Of a stretch of DNA of 24,504 nt, positions 1-7,087 are shown piece by piece (within the stretch, counting starts at the first letter, position 1; every line of letters starts with the position of its first letter). Source of the stretch: Chitinophaga pinensis (GTDB lineage Bacteria; Bacteroidota; Bacteroidia; SXHM01). The position numbers and the translations under genes were made by a program. The stretch spans positions 1 to 24,504 of the forward strand of contig CAMDBK010000011.1 of NCBI GenBank assembly GCA_945889235.1, written 5' to 3'. The notes under the pieces were generated by a model. It worked only from the letters and a program-made list of their open reading frames with translations. It was not told where the DNA came from and ran no database searches.

Positions 1-105
1 TTCACATATCATCTAAGGGATTGATGATATCGAGTTTATGATTTATAGATATCAACTATCCGTCTATCTAAATTGAAATAGTTATTATTGTGAAAAATAA
101 ATTTA

Positions 106-139
106 TTGAAACCCTGTTCACGATTTAACCAGGTTTCAA
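106..139. repeat. Inverted repeat (hairpin) in non-coding 1-241
   Basis: The arms TTGAAACC (106-113) and GGTTTCAA (132-139) are perfect 8-bp complements around an 18-nt loop. It lies downstream of hemF, whose stop is at 242, about 100 bp beyond it. There is no clear T-run beside it, so a terminator role is only a guess. The rest of 1-241 is AT-rich and shows no plausible gene. Confidence 0.35.
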
Positions 140-194
140 CCAAAGTAACTAATATTGCATAATAGATTGAATATCACTTAGATGTAATGAGTAT

Positions 195-216
195 ATCGAC
201 TACGCTCAGGGTGACA
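195..216. repeat. Dispersed repeat, family TCGACTACGCTCAGGG (copy 1)
   Basis: The 16-nt core TCGACTACGCTCAGGG at 196-211 recurs exactly, in inverted orientation, at 11155-11170. It is followed by TGACA and lies just downstream of hemF in non-coding DNA. From memory, this sequence is a common short dispersed repeat in Bacteroidota genomes, but that is not shown by this window alone. Confidence 0.7.
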
Positions 217-241
217 AAAAAACTTTCGTATCAGGATTTCA

Positions 242-1162
242 CTAAGCCCACTCAATCCCTTTTCTCAACATTTTAAGAGTAGCCTCTTCCGCGCTTCCTG
301 CATCAGGAATATGGTTATACTGCCATGATGCCAGCTCAGGCAAACTCATCAGAATTGATTCTATTCTGCCGTTGGTATCCAAACCGAATTTAGTGCCTTT
401 ATCGTAAACCAGATTAAACTCAACGTAGCGCCCTCTGCGGATAAGCTGCCATTGTTTTTCTTTTTCAGTAAACGGTTTTGCGCTGTTGCGTTTCATCAGT
501 TCTGTGTAAACAGGTGCAAAGGTTTCTCCAACTGCTTTTACAAATTCAAAACGGTTTTCTTTTGTATGGTTTGCATCTTCACTTAAGCGGTCAAAAAATA
601 TTCCCCCTACTCCTCGTGTTTCACTTCTGTGAGGAATAAAGAAATAATCATCAGCCCACTTTTTATATTCAGGATAATAAGCTGCATCATATTTATCGCA
701 GGTATTCTTTAATGCAGAATGGAAAAACTTTGCGTCATGTTGATTTATGTAATGTGGTGTTAAATCAATGCCGCCACCAAACCAGGCCTCACCCCGCCCC
801 TCTCCAAAGGAGAGAGAGTTGGTCTCAAAATATCTGACATTCATGTGTATAATCGGCACATACGGATTATGCGGATGAATGACAATAGAAACACCTGTTG
901 CAAAAAAATCAGAGGGCGGAAGTTTCAGTGCTGATGAAATTTTCTCAGGCAGTTTTCCGGAGACAGCAGAAAAATTTACTCCACCTTTTTCAATAACATT
1001 ACCTTGTTGCAGAATGCGGGTAATTCCTCCTCCTCCTTCACTCCGCTCCCACTCTTCCAGACTGAATTTGCCTGCCCCATCGGCAGTTTCAAGTGCAGTG
1101 CATATTCTGCTTTGCAAACCTCTGAGCCAATCAGCAATTTCTCCTTTTGATAATCTGTTCAT
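242..1162 (-). CDS. hemF: Oxygen-dependent coproporphyrinogen-III oxidase
   Basis: HemF decarboxylates two propionates of coproporphyrinogen III with O2 to give protoporphyrinogen IX, a late haem-synthesis step in the cytoplasm. The protein is 306 aa, the usual length. Family landmarks are visible: a GGGG-containing stretch near residues 43-46, the EKGGVNFS block (58-65), the HPHNPYVPIIHMNVRYFE block (96-113), WFGGGIDLTPHY (127-138), and the FIPHRSETRGVGGIFFDRL block that follows. The loop between RYFE and WFGGG (residues 114-126, TNSLSFGEGRGEA) is encoded by a copy of a dispersed repeat also found at 14868-14897, and the first Trp of the usual WWFGGG is Ala here. The ATG at 1160-1162 is the only good start; it diverges from the gene at 1212 across 49 bp. 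No clear -7 element was found for it. Function is secure; the loop is the only oddity. Confidence 0.96.
   Translation of the reverse strand: MNRLSKGEIADWLRGLQSRICTALETADGAGKFSLEEWERSEGGGGITRILQQGNVIEKGGVNFSAVSGKLPEKISSALKLPPSDFFATGVSIVIHPHNPYVPIIHMNVRYFETNSLSFGEGRGEAWFGGGIDLTPHYINQHDAKFFHSALKNTCDKYDAAYYPEYKKWADDYFFIPHRSETRGVGGIFFDRLSEDANHTKENRFEFVKAVGETFAPVYTELMKRNSAKPFTEKEKQWQLIRRGRYVEFNLVYDKGTKFGLDTNGRIESILMSLPELASWQYNHIPDAGSAEEATLKMLRKGIEWA
785..816. repeat. Dispersed repeat CTCTCCAAAGGAGAG family inside hemF (copy 1)
   Basis: The plus strand at 787-814 reads CCTCACCCCGCCCCTCTCC then AAAGGAGAG. It matches 14868-14894 except for one substitution and one single-base gap. The core CTCTCCAAAGGAGAG is a near-palindrome. 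Here it is translated, on the minus strand and in frame, into HemF residues about 116-126. It therefore forms part of a surface loop whose length already varies in the HemF family. Confidence 0.8.
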
Positions 1163-1188
1163 CTGTAAATATTAACGGCACTAAATTA

Positions 1189-1196
1189 TATCTTTG
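1189..1196 (+). promoter_or_regulatory. Promoter -7 element TATCTTTG
   Basis: The element matches the Bacteroidota -7 consensus TAnnTTTG exactly and ends 15 nt before the ATG at 1212. A longer frame could start at the TTG inside this element (1194), but that codon belongs to the promoter. Confidence 0.65.
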
Positions 1197-1211
1197 CACA
1201 AAGCCTTTGCA

Positions 1212-1553
1212 ATGAAACTTGAAAAAAGAAAAGAAAAGCCGCTTCCGCTCACTGACTATGTGGGGCGACAACTGAAATATGCAGCAATTTCAATACTGCT
1301 TATTGTTTTTTCATTGCTGATTGGCGTTGTGGGATATCACCATTATGCAGGTATTTCATGGATTGATGCGCTGCTGAATGCCAGTATGATTCTTACCGGA
1401 ATGGGCCCTGTTAACACTATGCAAACCTATGGCGCAAAACTATTCTCATCATTTTATGCGCTTTACAGTGGTGTGGCTTTTCTGAGTATCAGCGCTGTGA
1501 TGATTGCCCCGCTGGCTCACCGTATCCTTCATTTATTTCACGCTGAGGAATAA
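1212..1553 (+). CDS. Small two-helix membrane protein resembling an ion-channel pore module
   Basis: The 113-aa protein has a basic N-terminus (residues 2-10), a first membrane helix (about 21-41), a re-entrant-like segment ISWIDALLNASMILTGMGPV (48-67), a second helix (about 76-100) and a short His-rich tail. The order helix, short helix with W-DAL, T-x-G-x-G-like turn, helix recalls the pore module of two-helix K+ channels. However, the filter is TGMGP rather than TVGYG, so potassium selectivity cannot be assumed. I chose the ATG at 1212 over the in-frame TTG at 1194 because that TTG is part of the promoter element. The gene converges on the LysM gene with one base between stop codons. It is a real gene by hydropathy and promoter position; its function is unknown. 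Confidence 0.8.
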   Translation: MKLEKRKEKPLPLTDYVGRQLKYAAISILLIVFSLLIGVVGYHHYAGISWIDALLNASMILTGMGPVNTMQTYGAKLFSSFYALYSGVAFLSISAVMIAPLAHRILHLFHAEE

Positions 1554-1554
1554 C

Positions 1555-3195
1555 TTAATTTACTTTTACCAAACGGTAATCGCTGTAGTTAAGAATAAAG
1601 GTGCACTGGTTTTCCAGTCCGCTATTTTCATTTATTTTTTTGCAATCAAAATTGCTTTGCAAACCAACAGCATGAATGCTTTCAGGTTTGGTGTAAAATG
1701 TTTTTCCGTATTTACTTAGCATTTGGATATAATATAGTGTTACATCATAGCCAAGAAATGAGTACTTATCAGGTTCTGCAAGGTATCGCTCACGGAATTG
1801 CGACAGAAAACTCTTCACTTCTTTTCTGTTGTAATCCACAAATAAATCAACAGGCAGATGAAGATTCAGGTTCTGAAAATATTCTACTTCTATGTTCTCA
1901 AAATCCTGCCACTCGTTTAAACCGAATAATGTAACAACGCGTTGTTTTGTGTTTTTCTTTTCAAGGAACAACACTAATTTACTTACATAACTTTCATCTT
2001 TTGAAAAGGCCATTACAATGTTTTCAACGCCCGGCTGAATAAGTGAATCAACCAACCGGAGGCTTTTACCTTTTGTGTTCAGCACATGAAACTTTGCAGA
2101 GTCACAACGGTTTTTTATTCCTTCAGTAAGTTTTATAATCAGCAGCGAATCTTCATCACCGCTATTATGCAACACAATGATATTCTTTTTGCAATTCCAG
2201 CGCCCGATATAATCGCCCAGTTGTTTTAACTGAATTTCATCGGAGGGCAATACCTTGCTGACAAAAGGATTGTTTTGTGTTACATCACTCTTTTTAAGAA
2301 CAGGGCTTACACAGGCAATTTTATTTTCACGAGCAAAAGCGGCTACCGTTTCAAACCGTTTGCCATAAAAAGGACCGATAATTATATCTGCTTTTTTAAG
2401 AAGCGGCTTGGCAAGAACGCCTGCCAGCGCTTCATCATCAGGAATATCAAAGACATAAACAGTTGCTTTAATTCCTTTTTTGGAAAGTGAATCAACAGCA
2501 AGTTTAGCGCCTTCATAAAACTCAAGTCCGTTCAGTGATTTGGGGTAAATGCTTTCGCGGTTTGAGGTTACTGAAGTATCGGGATGATTGGTATTATTAT
2601 TATCAAGATAAAACGGAAGTAGCATTACCACATTAATACGGGTGGTATCAAAAAACAAAGCAGTAGTGTCTTCCAGATTTTCTAGATTGGCTTTTGTGTA
2701 AACAGTTTCTTCTTCTTTCATCAGTTGCTGCACAGGAATATTCAGTTTTTGTCCGAGACTTAAATTCTCATCAATGCCGGGATTGGCCTGCATTATTTCA
2801 TAAACCGAAAGGTTATACATTCTTGAAACCGCATACATGGTCTGCCCTTTTTCAACAACGTGTACACGGTATTTTCCATTTATTTCAATCGGTTTATCTT
2901 TGATTGCAACAACAGAAGCACCGGCCTTTACAGGAATTTTTAATTCCATATCGGGTTTTATTCCGTCAACAGCTCCGGGGTTTTCAAATACTATATCGCT
3001 TATGAGTACACTATAGGCTTTGCTGATTGAATACAGCGTTTGTCCTTTTATAATTTTATGGATATAATATTCTTTGCCCTCAATTTTTTGGATGCGGGTA
3101 GACTTTGTTACTTCAACGGTTTGCGCTTGAACAACCCCAAAAGAGACTATTACCGCAAAGACGCAAAGGTGCAAAGTTTTTAAAATCAATTTCAT
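1555..3195 (-). CDS. Exported LysM protein with periplasmic-binding-like domain
   Basis: The 546-aa protein has a signal peptide (residues 1-25, ending VVQAQ) and two LysM peptidoglycan-binding domains (about 43-88, YYIHKIIKGQTLYSIS onward; about 109-154, YRVHVVEKGQTMYAVS onward). From about residue 187 to the end is a type 1 periplasmic-binding fold (VVMLLPFYLD, then LNGLEFYEGAKLAVDSL and ADIIIGPFYGKRFETVA). The architecture suggests a periplasmic protein bound to peptidoglycan, perhaps sensing or scaffolding wall synthesis, in the way LpoA-like proteins use the same fold; that role is inference. It follows guaA on the same strand after 21 bp and is probably co-transcribed. The hydrophobic core of its signal peptide is encoded by a three-unit GCAAAG dispersed repeat (3154-3180). 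Confidence 0.9.
   Translation of the reverse strand: MKLILKTLHLCVFAVIVSFGVVQAQTVEVTKSTRIQKIEGKEYYIHKIIKGQTLYSISKAYSVLISDIVFENPGAVDGIKPDMELKIPVKAGASVVAIKDKPIEINGKYRVHVVEKGQTMYAVSRMYNLSVYEIMQANPGIDENLSLGQKLNIPVQQLMKEEETVYTKANLENLEDTTALFFDTTRINVVMLLPFYLDNNNTNHPDTSVTSNRESIYPKSLNGLEFYEGAKLAVDSLSKKGIKATVYVFDIPDDEALAGVLAKPLLKKADIIIGPFYGKRFETVAAFARENKIACVSPVLKKSDVTQNNPFVSKVLPSDEIQLKQLGDYIGRWNCKKNIIVLHNSGDEDSLLIIKLTEGIKNRCDSAKFHVLNTKGKSLRLVDSLIQPGVENIVMAFSKDESYVSKLVLFLEKKNTKQRVVTLFGLNEWQDFENIEVEYFQNLNLHLPVDLFVDYNRKEVKSFLSQFRERYLAEPDKYSFLGYDVTLYYIQMLSKYGKTFYTKPESIHAVGLQSNFDCKKINENSGLENQCTFILNYSDYRLVKVN
3154..3180. repeat. Three-unit GCAAAG repeat within the LysM-protein signal peptide
   Basis: The plus strand reads CGCAAAGA, CGCAAAGGT, GCAAAGTTTT in succession. 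On the minus strand this is translated as residues 6-14 (KTLHLCVFA) of the signal peptide. Runs of (A/G)CGCAAAG are, from memory, another short dispersed element found between genes in Bacteroidota and other phyla. Only this one copy is in the window. Confidence 0.6.
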
Positions 3196-3216
3196 GGTAC
3201 TACTTCGTTACAACTA

Positions 3217-4746
3217 TCATTCCCATTCAATGGTGGCGGGTGGTTTTGAACTTATATCATACACCACACGGTTAATGCCTTTTACTTTGTTAATGATTTC
3301 ATTAGACATTTTTCCAAGGAATTCATACGGCAGATGACACCAGTCTGCAGTCATGCCATCGTGTGAAGTTACGGCACGGAGACAAACGGCATTTTCATAC
3401 GTGCGCTCATCACCCATTACGCCAACGCTTTGCACCGGCAGAAAAATTGCGCCCGCCTGCCACACCGAATCATATAGTCCGCTTGTTTTTAAACCGTTAA
3501 TAAAGATGTAATCTACTTCCTGCAGAATGCGCACTTTTTCATGCGTAATATCACCGAGTATGCGTATTGCTAAACCGGGACCGGGGAAAGGATGGCGACC
3601 CAAAATATTTTCAGGGATTTGAAGGGCACGCCCAACTTTGCGCACTTCGTCTTTAAACAACGTGTTCAATGGTTCCACCACTTTAAGTTTCATAAAATCA
3701 GGAAGACCACCTACGTTGTGATGCGATTTAATAGTAGCCGAAGGCCCTTTTACTGAAATGGATTCAATCACATCGGGATAAATAGTTCCCTGCGCCAGCC
3801 ATTTCACCTCTTCAATCAGGTGGGCTTCTTTGTCAAATATTTCAATGAATACGCGGCCAATTGTTTTGCGTTTTTTCTCGGGGTCGCTGATGCCTTTCAG
3901 TTCACTGAGGAATTCCATTTTGGCATCCACACCTTTTACGTTAAGCCCCATTTCTTCGTAGGAATGCAGCACACTTTCAAATTCATTTTTGCGTAATAAT
4001 CCGTTATCAACAAAAATGCAATACAGGTTTTTGCCTATAGCTTTGTGCAGCAACATGGCCGCTACGCTTGAATCAACACCGCCCGATAACCCGAGCACTA
4101 CTTTATCGTTTTGTATTTTCTGTTTCAGTTCGGCTACGGTATTTTCAATAAACGAAACGGGTGTCCATTGCTGATGGCATCCGCAAATATCCACTACAAA
4201 ATTCCGTAAAAGCATTCCCCCTGCTGTGGTATGCGTTACCTCGGGATGAAATTGCACGGCATACGTTTGTTCACCTTCAATTTTATAACCGGCTATATGT
4301 ACATCACCAGTGCTGGCAATCAACTTTGCACCCGTAGGCATATCCGAAACCGTGTCGCCATGCGACATCCACACCTGTGAGCCGGCATTTACATCATTGA
4401 ATAATTTCTCACGGTGGTCAATAAACGAGAGGTTGGCTCTTCCGTATTCACGGATTTTTGAGGGCAATACTTTTCCGCCAAAAGCATGAGCTATATACTG
4501 CGCTCCGTAGCATAAACCTAGCAGCGGCAGTTTGCCTTTTATTTTACTTAAATCAGGTTTAGGGGCTTCTTTATCCAGTACTGAAAAAGGGCTTCCTGAA
4601 AGAATTACACCTTTTATAAAGGGTGTTATTTCAGGGAAATGATTGTAAGGATGAATCTCGCAATACACATTCAATTCCCTTATTCTGCGGGCAATGAGCT
4701 GGGTATATTGCGAACCGAAATCAAGGATGAGAATGGTTTCTTGCAT
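3217..4746 (-). CDS. guaA: GMP synthase (glutamine-hydrolysing)
   Basis: GuaA converts XMP to GMP with ATP and glutamine, the last step of guanine nucleotide synthesis, in the cytoplasm. The 509-aa protein contains a class I glutamine amidotransferase domain with catalytic Cys79 (LGLCYGAQ) and His167/Glu169 (FHPEV). The ATP-pyrophosphatase P-loop SGGVDSS is at 221-227, and the C-terminal dimerisation domain carries GRHPFPGPGLAIRI and ends KPPATIEWE, as in the family. The frame is open for 51 codons upstream, but the ATG at 4744-4746 is chosen because MQETILILDFGSQYTQLI is the canonical N-terminus and TATCTTTG lies 5 nt before it. The LysM gene follows after 21 bp. Confidence 0.98.
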   Translation of the reverse strand: MQETILILDFGSQYTQLIARRIRELNVYCEIHPYNHFPEITPFIKGVILSGSPFSVLDKEAPKPDLSKIKGKLPLLGLCYGAQYIAHAFGGKVLPSKIREYGRANLSFIDHREKLFNDVNAGSQVWMSHGDTVSDMPTGAKLIASTGDVHIAGYKIEGEQTYAVQFHPEVTHTTAGGMLLRNFVVDICGCHQQWTPVSFIENTVAELKQKIQNDKVVLGLSGGVDSSVAAMLLHKAIGKNLYCIFVDNGLLRKNEFESVLHSYEEMGLNVKGVDAKMEFLSELKGISDPEKKRKTIGRVFIEIFDKEAHLIEEVKWLAQGTIYPDVIESISVKGPSATIKSHHNVGGLPDFMKLKVVEPLNTLFKDEVRKVGRALQIPENILGRHPFPGPGLAIRILGDITHEKVRILQEVDYIFINGLKTSGLYDSVWQAGAIFLPVQSVGVMGDERTYENAVCLRAVTSHDGMTADWCHLPYEFLGKMSNEIINKVKGINRVVYDISSKPPATIEWE

Positions 4747-4751
4747 GGGCG

Positions 4752-4759
4752 CAAAGATA
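4752..4759 (-). promoter_or_regulatory. guaA promoter -7 element TATCTTTG
   Basis: The minus strand carries an exact TAnnTTTG match with only CGCCC between it and the guaA ATG. If the transcription start lies a few bases downstream of the element, as in known Bacteroidota promoters, the mRNA would be leaderless or nearly so. No TTTG box was found 19-21 bp upstream. Confidence 0.65.
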
Positions 4760-4867
4760 ATAGTTGGAAGGTTTAAAATCTGAGAATATTTTACACAAAG
4801 GAAGAACGAGTTAAAATACTGATTGAGGTATTTGAACGCTTCGCTTAAGTTTAGAGAACTTTTTAGA

Positions 4868-4875
4868 TATATTTG
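4868..4875 (+). promoter_or_regulatory. Promoter -7 element TATATTTG before the VOC gene
   Basis: This is an exact TAnnTTTG match 103 nt before the ATG at 4979. It is the best promoter candidate in the 232-bp spacer 4747-4978. A weak TTTA (4850-4853) is the only -33 candidate. The transcript would carry a leader of about 100 nt built almost only from A and C. Confidence 0.5.
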
Positions 4876-4978
4876 GTGCAACAATAAACAACTCAACAAC
4901 TAAAAACACAAACACTATCGGAGAACAAAAAAATCAAACAGACAAACACAATAAACACAAACTAAAAACCAACAAAAA
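4876..4978 (+). other. A/C-rich, G/T-poor 5' leader of the VOC gene
   Basis: From about 4880 to the ATG the plus strand is made of A and C with few T and very few G, for example ACAAACACAATAAACACAAA. Such a leader can form almost no secondary structure. It has no Shine-Dalgarno sequence, which fits initiation on A-rich unstructured leaders in this phylum. No open frame, hairpin or riboswitch is visible in it. Confidence 0.55.
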
Positions 4979-5392
4979 ATGACCAAACAACTATTTGTAA
5001 ATTTAGTGGTAAGCGATGTTGAAAAATCAATGAACCTTTATACCAAAATAGGTTTTACAAACAACCCGCAGTTTTCAGACGCAACAGCAAAATGCATGGT
5101 ATGGAGCGAGAACATTTTTGTAATGCTCATGACTGCCGAAAAATTTAAAAACTTCGCCACAAAACCCATTGCTGACACCAAAAATAATTTGGCAGCGCTG
5201 TTTTCACTCTCAGTTGAAAACGTGGATAAGGTAAATGAAATTGTAACTAACGGCCTTGCAGCAGGCGCAACCGAACCAAGTGAAATGCGTGATTATGGAT
5301 TTATGCAACAACGCACACTGGAAGATTTTGATGGCCACACATGGGAAATATTTTTCATGGACATGAGTAAATTTCCGGTAGCAGAAAAATAA
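4979..5392 (+). CDS. VOC (glyoxalase/bleomycin-resistance fold) family protein
   Basis: The 137-aa cytoplasmic protein is a single vicinal-oxygen-chelate domain. The first beta-alpha-beta unit (KQLFVNLVVSDVEKSMNLYTKIGF, about residues 3-26) and the second (LAALFSLSVENVDKVNEIVTNGLAAGA, about 70-96) are followed by DYGFMQQRTLEDFDGHTWEIFFMD near the C-terminus, where Asp/His/Glu ligands usually fall. The family includes glyoxalases, dioxygenases and antibiotic-binding proteins; the sequence does not tell which. It is monocistronic, with its own promoter and a long leader. It converges on the next minus-strand gene with an 11-bp gap. Confidence 0.88.
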   Translation: MTKQLFVNLVVSDVEKSMNLYTKIGFTNNPQFSDATAKCMVWSENIFVMLMTAEKFKNFATKPIADTKNNLAALFSLSVENVDKVNEIVTNGLAAGATEPSEMRDYGFMQQRTLEDFDGHTWEIFFMDMSKFPVAEK

Positions 5393-5403
5393 ACTGAACC
5401 GAT

Positions 5404-5637
5404 CTACTTTACAATTTCAATCTTACGTGTAGCCACTCCCTCATTATTGTGCAGCGTAATAAAATAAATGCCTTTGGTAAGACTAGTAATATCCAGTTCA
5501 GATTTACGGTTATAGATTCCTGTTGTATGAACCAATCTTCCTGAAATATCGGTAACGTTTAGTACAGTGTTATTAATGGCAAATGCAGTATTCAGTTGCA
5601 GGGTAAAATAGGTGTTGCACGGGTTAGGGTAAACAGA
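5404..5637 (-). repeat. Duplicated sorting-domain module, copy 1
   Basis: This 234-bp block aligns without gaps to 7088-7321 (constant offset 1684). The encoded 77 residues differ at 10 positions by my count. The stretch 5552-5633 has one base difference in about 80. This points to recent duplication or gene conversion of the sorting module between neighbours. Confidence 0.85.
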
Positions 5638-6981
5638 AAATAAATCACTGCCTGCGGGTTCATAGCTGCCAACGATGGTGCAAAGGGTAGTTACCGTTCC
5701 GGTGTTTCGATCAGTAACAGTTTCAGTTCCCGTTACTATGGTTGCTGAAGGAGCAGTGATAGTTGTTGTAGATGAAACGAGTGTTGCTGCTGTGGTTACA
5801 AGGGTTGGCGGGTTTTCCTGATTGCACCCACTGTTTCCGGTAGCATCGGTCTTAATCATATAAACATCGTGATATCCTGCACCAAAACTTTGGGAATGTC
5901 CGGTAATAATGTACCCGCCATCCGCAGTCTGTTTAACAGAATTGCCCCTGTCATCATCAGCTGCGCCAATGGTTTTTGTCCACAAGGTATCTCCATCGGC
6001 CTCGGTCTTTATTAAATAAGCATCCCAGCTACCTGCACCAAAAGCATAGGTGTTTCCGGCAATAATATAACCGCCATCGGTGGTTTGCTGAACCGAATTT
6101 CCAAGGTCAACATCTATTCCTCCATAGGTTTTTGACCACAGGGTATTTCCGGCAGAATTGGTTTTAACAAGGTAAACATCATTGCTTCCGAATGTGAAGG
6201 TATGGCCTGCAATAATATATCCGCCATCGGTGGTTTGCTGAACCGAATATTCAAGCTCATACCCTATTCCGCCATAGGTTTTTGTCCACAAGGTGTCACC
6301 ATCGGCATCGGTGCGGATCAGATAAAGATCAGTGTTACCCGCCCCGTAGCTGTCGGTTTGTCCCCCGATTATATATCCGCCATCGGCAGTTTGCTGAACC
6401 GAATTGCTAAGCTCATACCCTGAACCGCCATAGGTTTTTGTCCAAAGGGTATCACCATCGGCATTGGTGCGGATGAGATAAATATCAACGTTGCCTGCAC
6501 CAAAACCATTGGTTTCTCCGGCAACAATATATCCTCCATCGCTAGTCTGGTCAACAGCATATCCATAATCACCGCCTGCTCCGCCAAATACATTTGTCCA
6601 CGAGGTATCTCCGCTGGCATTGGTTTTAATTAAATAAACATCCTGGTAACCTGCACCAAAGCTATTGGTATAACCGGCAATAATATATCCTCCATCGGCA
6701 GTTTGCTGAACAGATTTTCCATAATCACTGTCTGTTCCACCATAGGTTTTTGTCCACAAGGTATCACCATCAGCATCAAACCGGATGAGGTAAACATCAG
6801 CCTCGCCTCCACTGAAACTATTAGACTCCCCGGTAACAATGTACCCTCCATCCGAAGTCAGCTGTATAGAATATCCAATATCATCCGCTGTGCCTCCAAT
6901 GGTTTTCTGAAACGTGGTTTGGGCTGAAGCGATATTATTTATGCAAATGCTAAATAATAAAATGGTCAGTAATTTTTTCAT
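5404..6981 (-). CDS. Secreted seven-repeat (probable beta-propeller) protein, type IX sorting type A
   Basis: The 525-aa protein has a signal peptide (1-21, ending NIASAQ). Seven tandem repeats of about 52 residues follow (about 25-76, 77-128, 129-180, 181-232, 233-282, 283-334, 335-386), each with a pattern like TKTYGG, SVQQT-DGGYIIAG, FGAG, DVYLIKT, GDTLW. Seven units suggest a closed seven-bladed propeller (inference). A Thr-rich linker (about 395-440) leads to a Por-type C-terminal sorting domain from residue 449 (SVYPNPCNTYF to RKIEIVK). That domain directs export through the type IX system and surface attachment or release. The function of the propeller is unknown. The next gene upstream carries an almost identical sorting domain. 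A complete promoter lies at 7030-7060. Confidence 0.9.
   Translation of the reverse strand: MKKLLTILLFSICINNIASAQTTFQKTIGGTADDIGYSIQLTSDGGYIVTGESNSFSGGEADVYLIRFDADGDTLWTKTYGGTDSDYGKSVQQTADGGYIIAGYTNSFGAGYQDVYLIKTNASGDTSWTNVFGGAGGDYGYAVDQTSDGGYIVAGETNGFGAGNVDIYLIRTNADGDTLWTKTYGGSGYELSNSVQQTADGGYIIGGQTDSYGAGNTDLYLIRTDADGDTLWTKTYGGIGYELEYSVQQTTDGGYIIAGHTFTFGSNDVYLVKTNSAGNTLWSKTYGGIDVDLGNSVQQTTDGGYIIAGNTYAFGAGSWDAYLIKTEADGDTLWTKTIGAADDDRGNSVKQTADGGYIITGHSQSFGAGYHDVYMIKTDATGNSGCNQENPPTLVTTAATLVSSTTTITAPSATIVTGTETVTDRNTGTVTTLCTIVGSYEPAGSDLFSVYPNPCNTYFTLQLNTAFAINNTVLNVTDISGRLVHTTGIYNRKSELDITSLTKGIYFITLHNNEGVATRKIEIVK
5824..6909 (-). repeat. Seven tandem ~156-bp coding repeats
   Basis: Seven successive units of about 52 codons (unit 5 is two codons shorter) encode the propeller blades. 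The DNA is similar between units, for example CCGCCATCGGTGGTTTGCTG at both 6071 and 6221. The array could therefore expand or contract by recombination. Confidence 0.85.
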
Positions 6982-7029
6982 TATTTTTTGTTTAGTTAAA
7001 AAAACGCAGGCTGGAAATCAAATCCATAT

Positions 7030-7060
7030 CAAATTTAAATCTTAATTTGACAGGTGCAAA
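7030..7060 (-). promoter_or_regulatory. Complete Bacteroidota promoter (TTTG -19 bp- TAAATTTG)
   Basis: On the minus strand a -33 TTTG (7057-7060) is followed by 19 bp and a -7 TAAATTTG (7030-7037). This matches the consensus TTTG-N19-21-TAnnTTTG. It drives the propeller gene, giving a leader of about 45 nt. The spacer 6982-7087 holds nothing else recognisable. Confidence 0.7.
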
Positions 7061-7087
7061 CTATTGCCATGCGCTTACTAAACCAAT

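Noticed and set aside
1..241. Possible RNA gene or origin in the non-coding start of the window
   Set aside because: I see no tRNA-like cloverleaf, conserved RNA motif, DnaA boxes or iterons; only a hairpin and one dispersed repeat.
879..1175. Open frame on the plus strand opposite hemF
   Set aside because: It is antisense to conserved HemF blocks, has low-complexity Ser/Pro content and no recognisable start signals.
1194..1211. Upstream TTG start for the channel-like protein
   Set aside because: The TTG is part of the TATCTTTG promoter element, and the ATG at 1212 is a better start.
4747..4899. Upstream extension of guaA by 51 codons
   Set aside because: The extension has no similarity to GuaA, crosses the promoter element, and the canonical N-terminus begins at 4746.
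5824..6909. Regular repeats that could suggest a CRISPR array or satellite
   Set aside because: The units are about 156 bp, imperfect, and all in one reading frame encoding a protein repeat; there are no short exact repeats with unique spacers.
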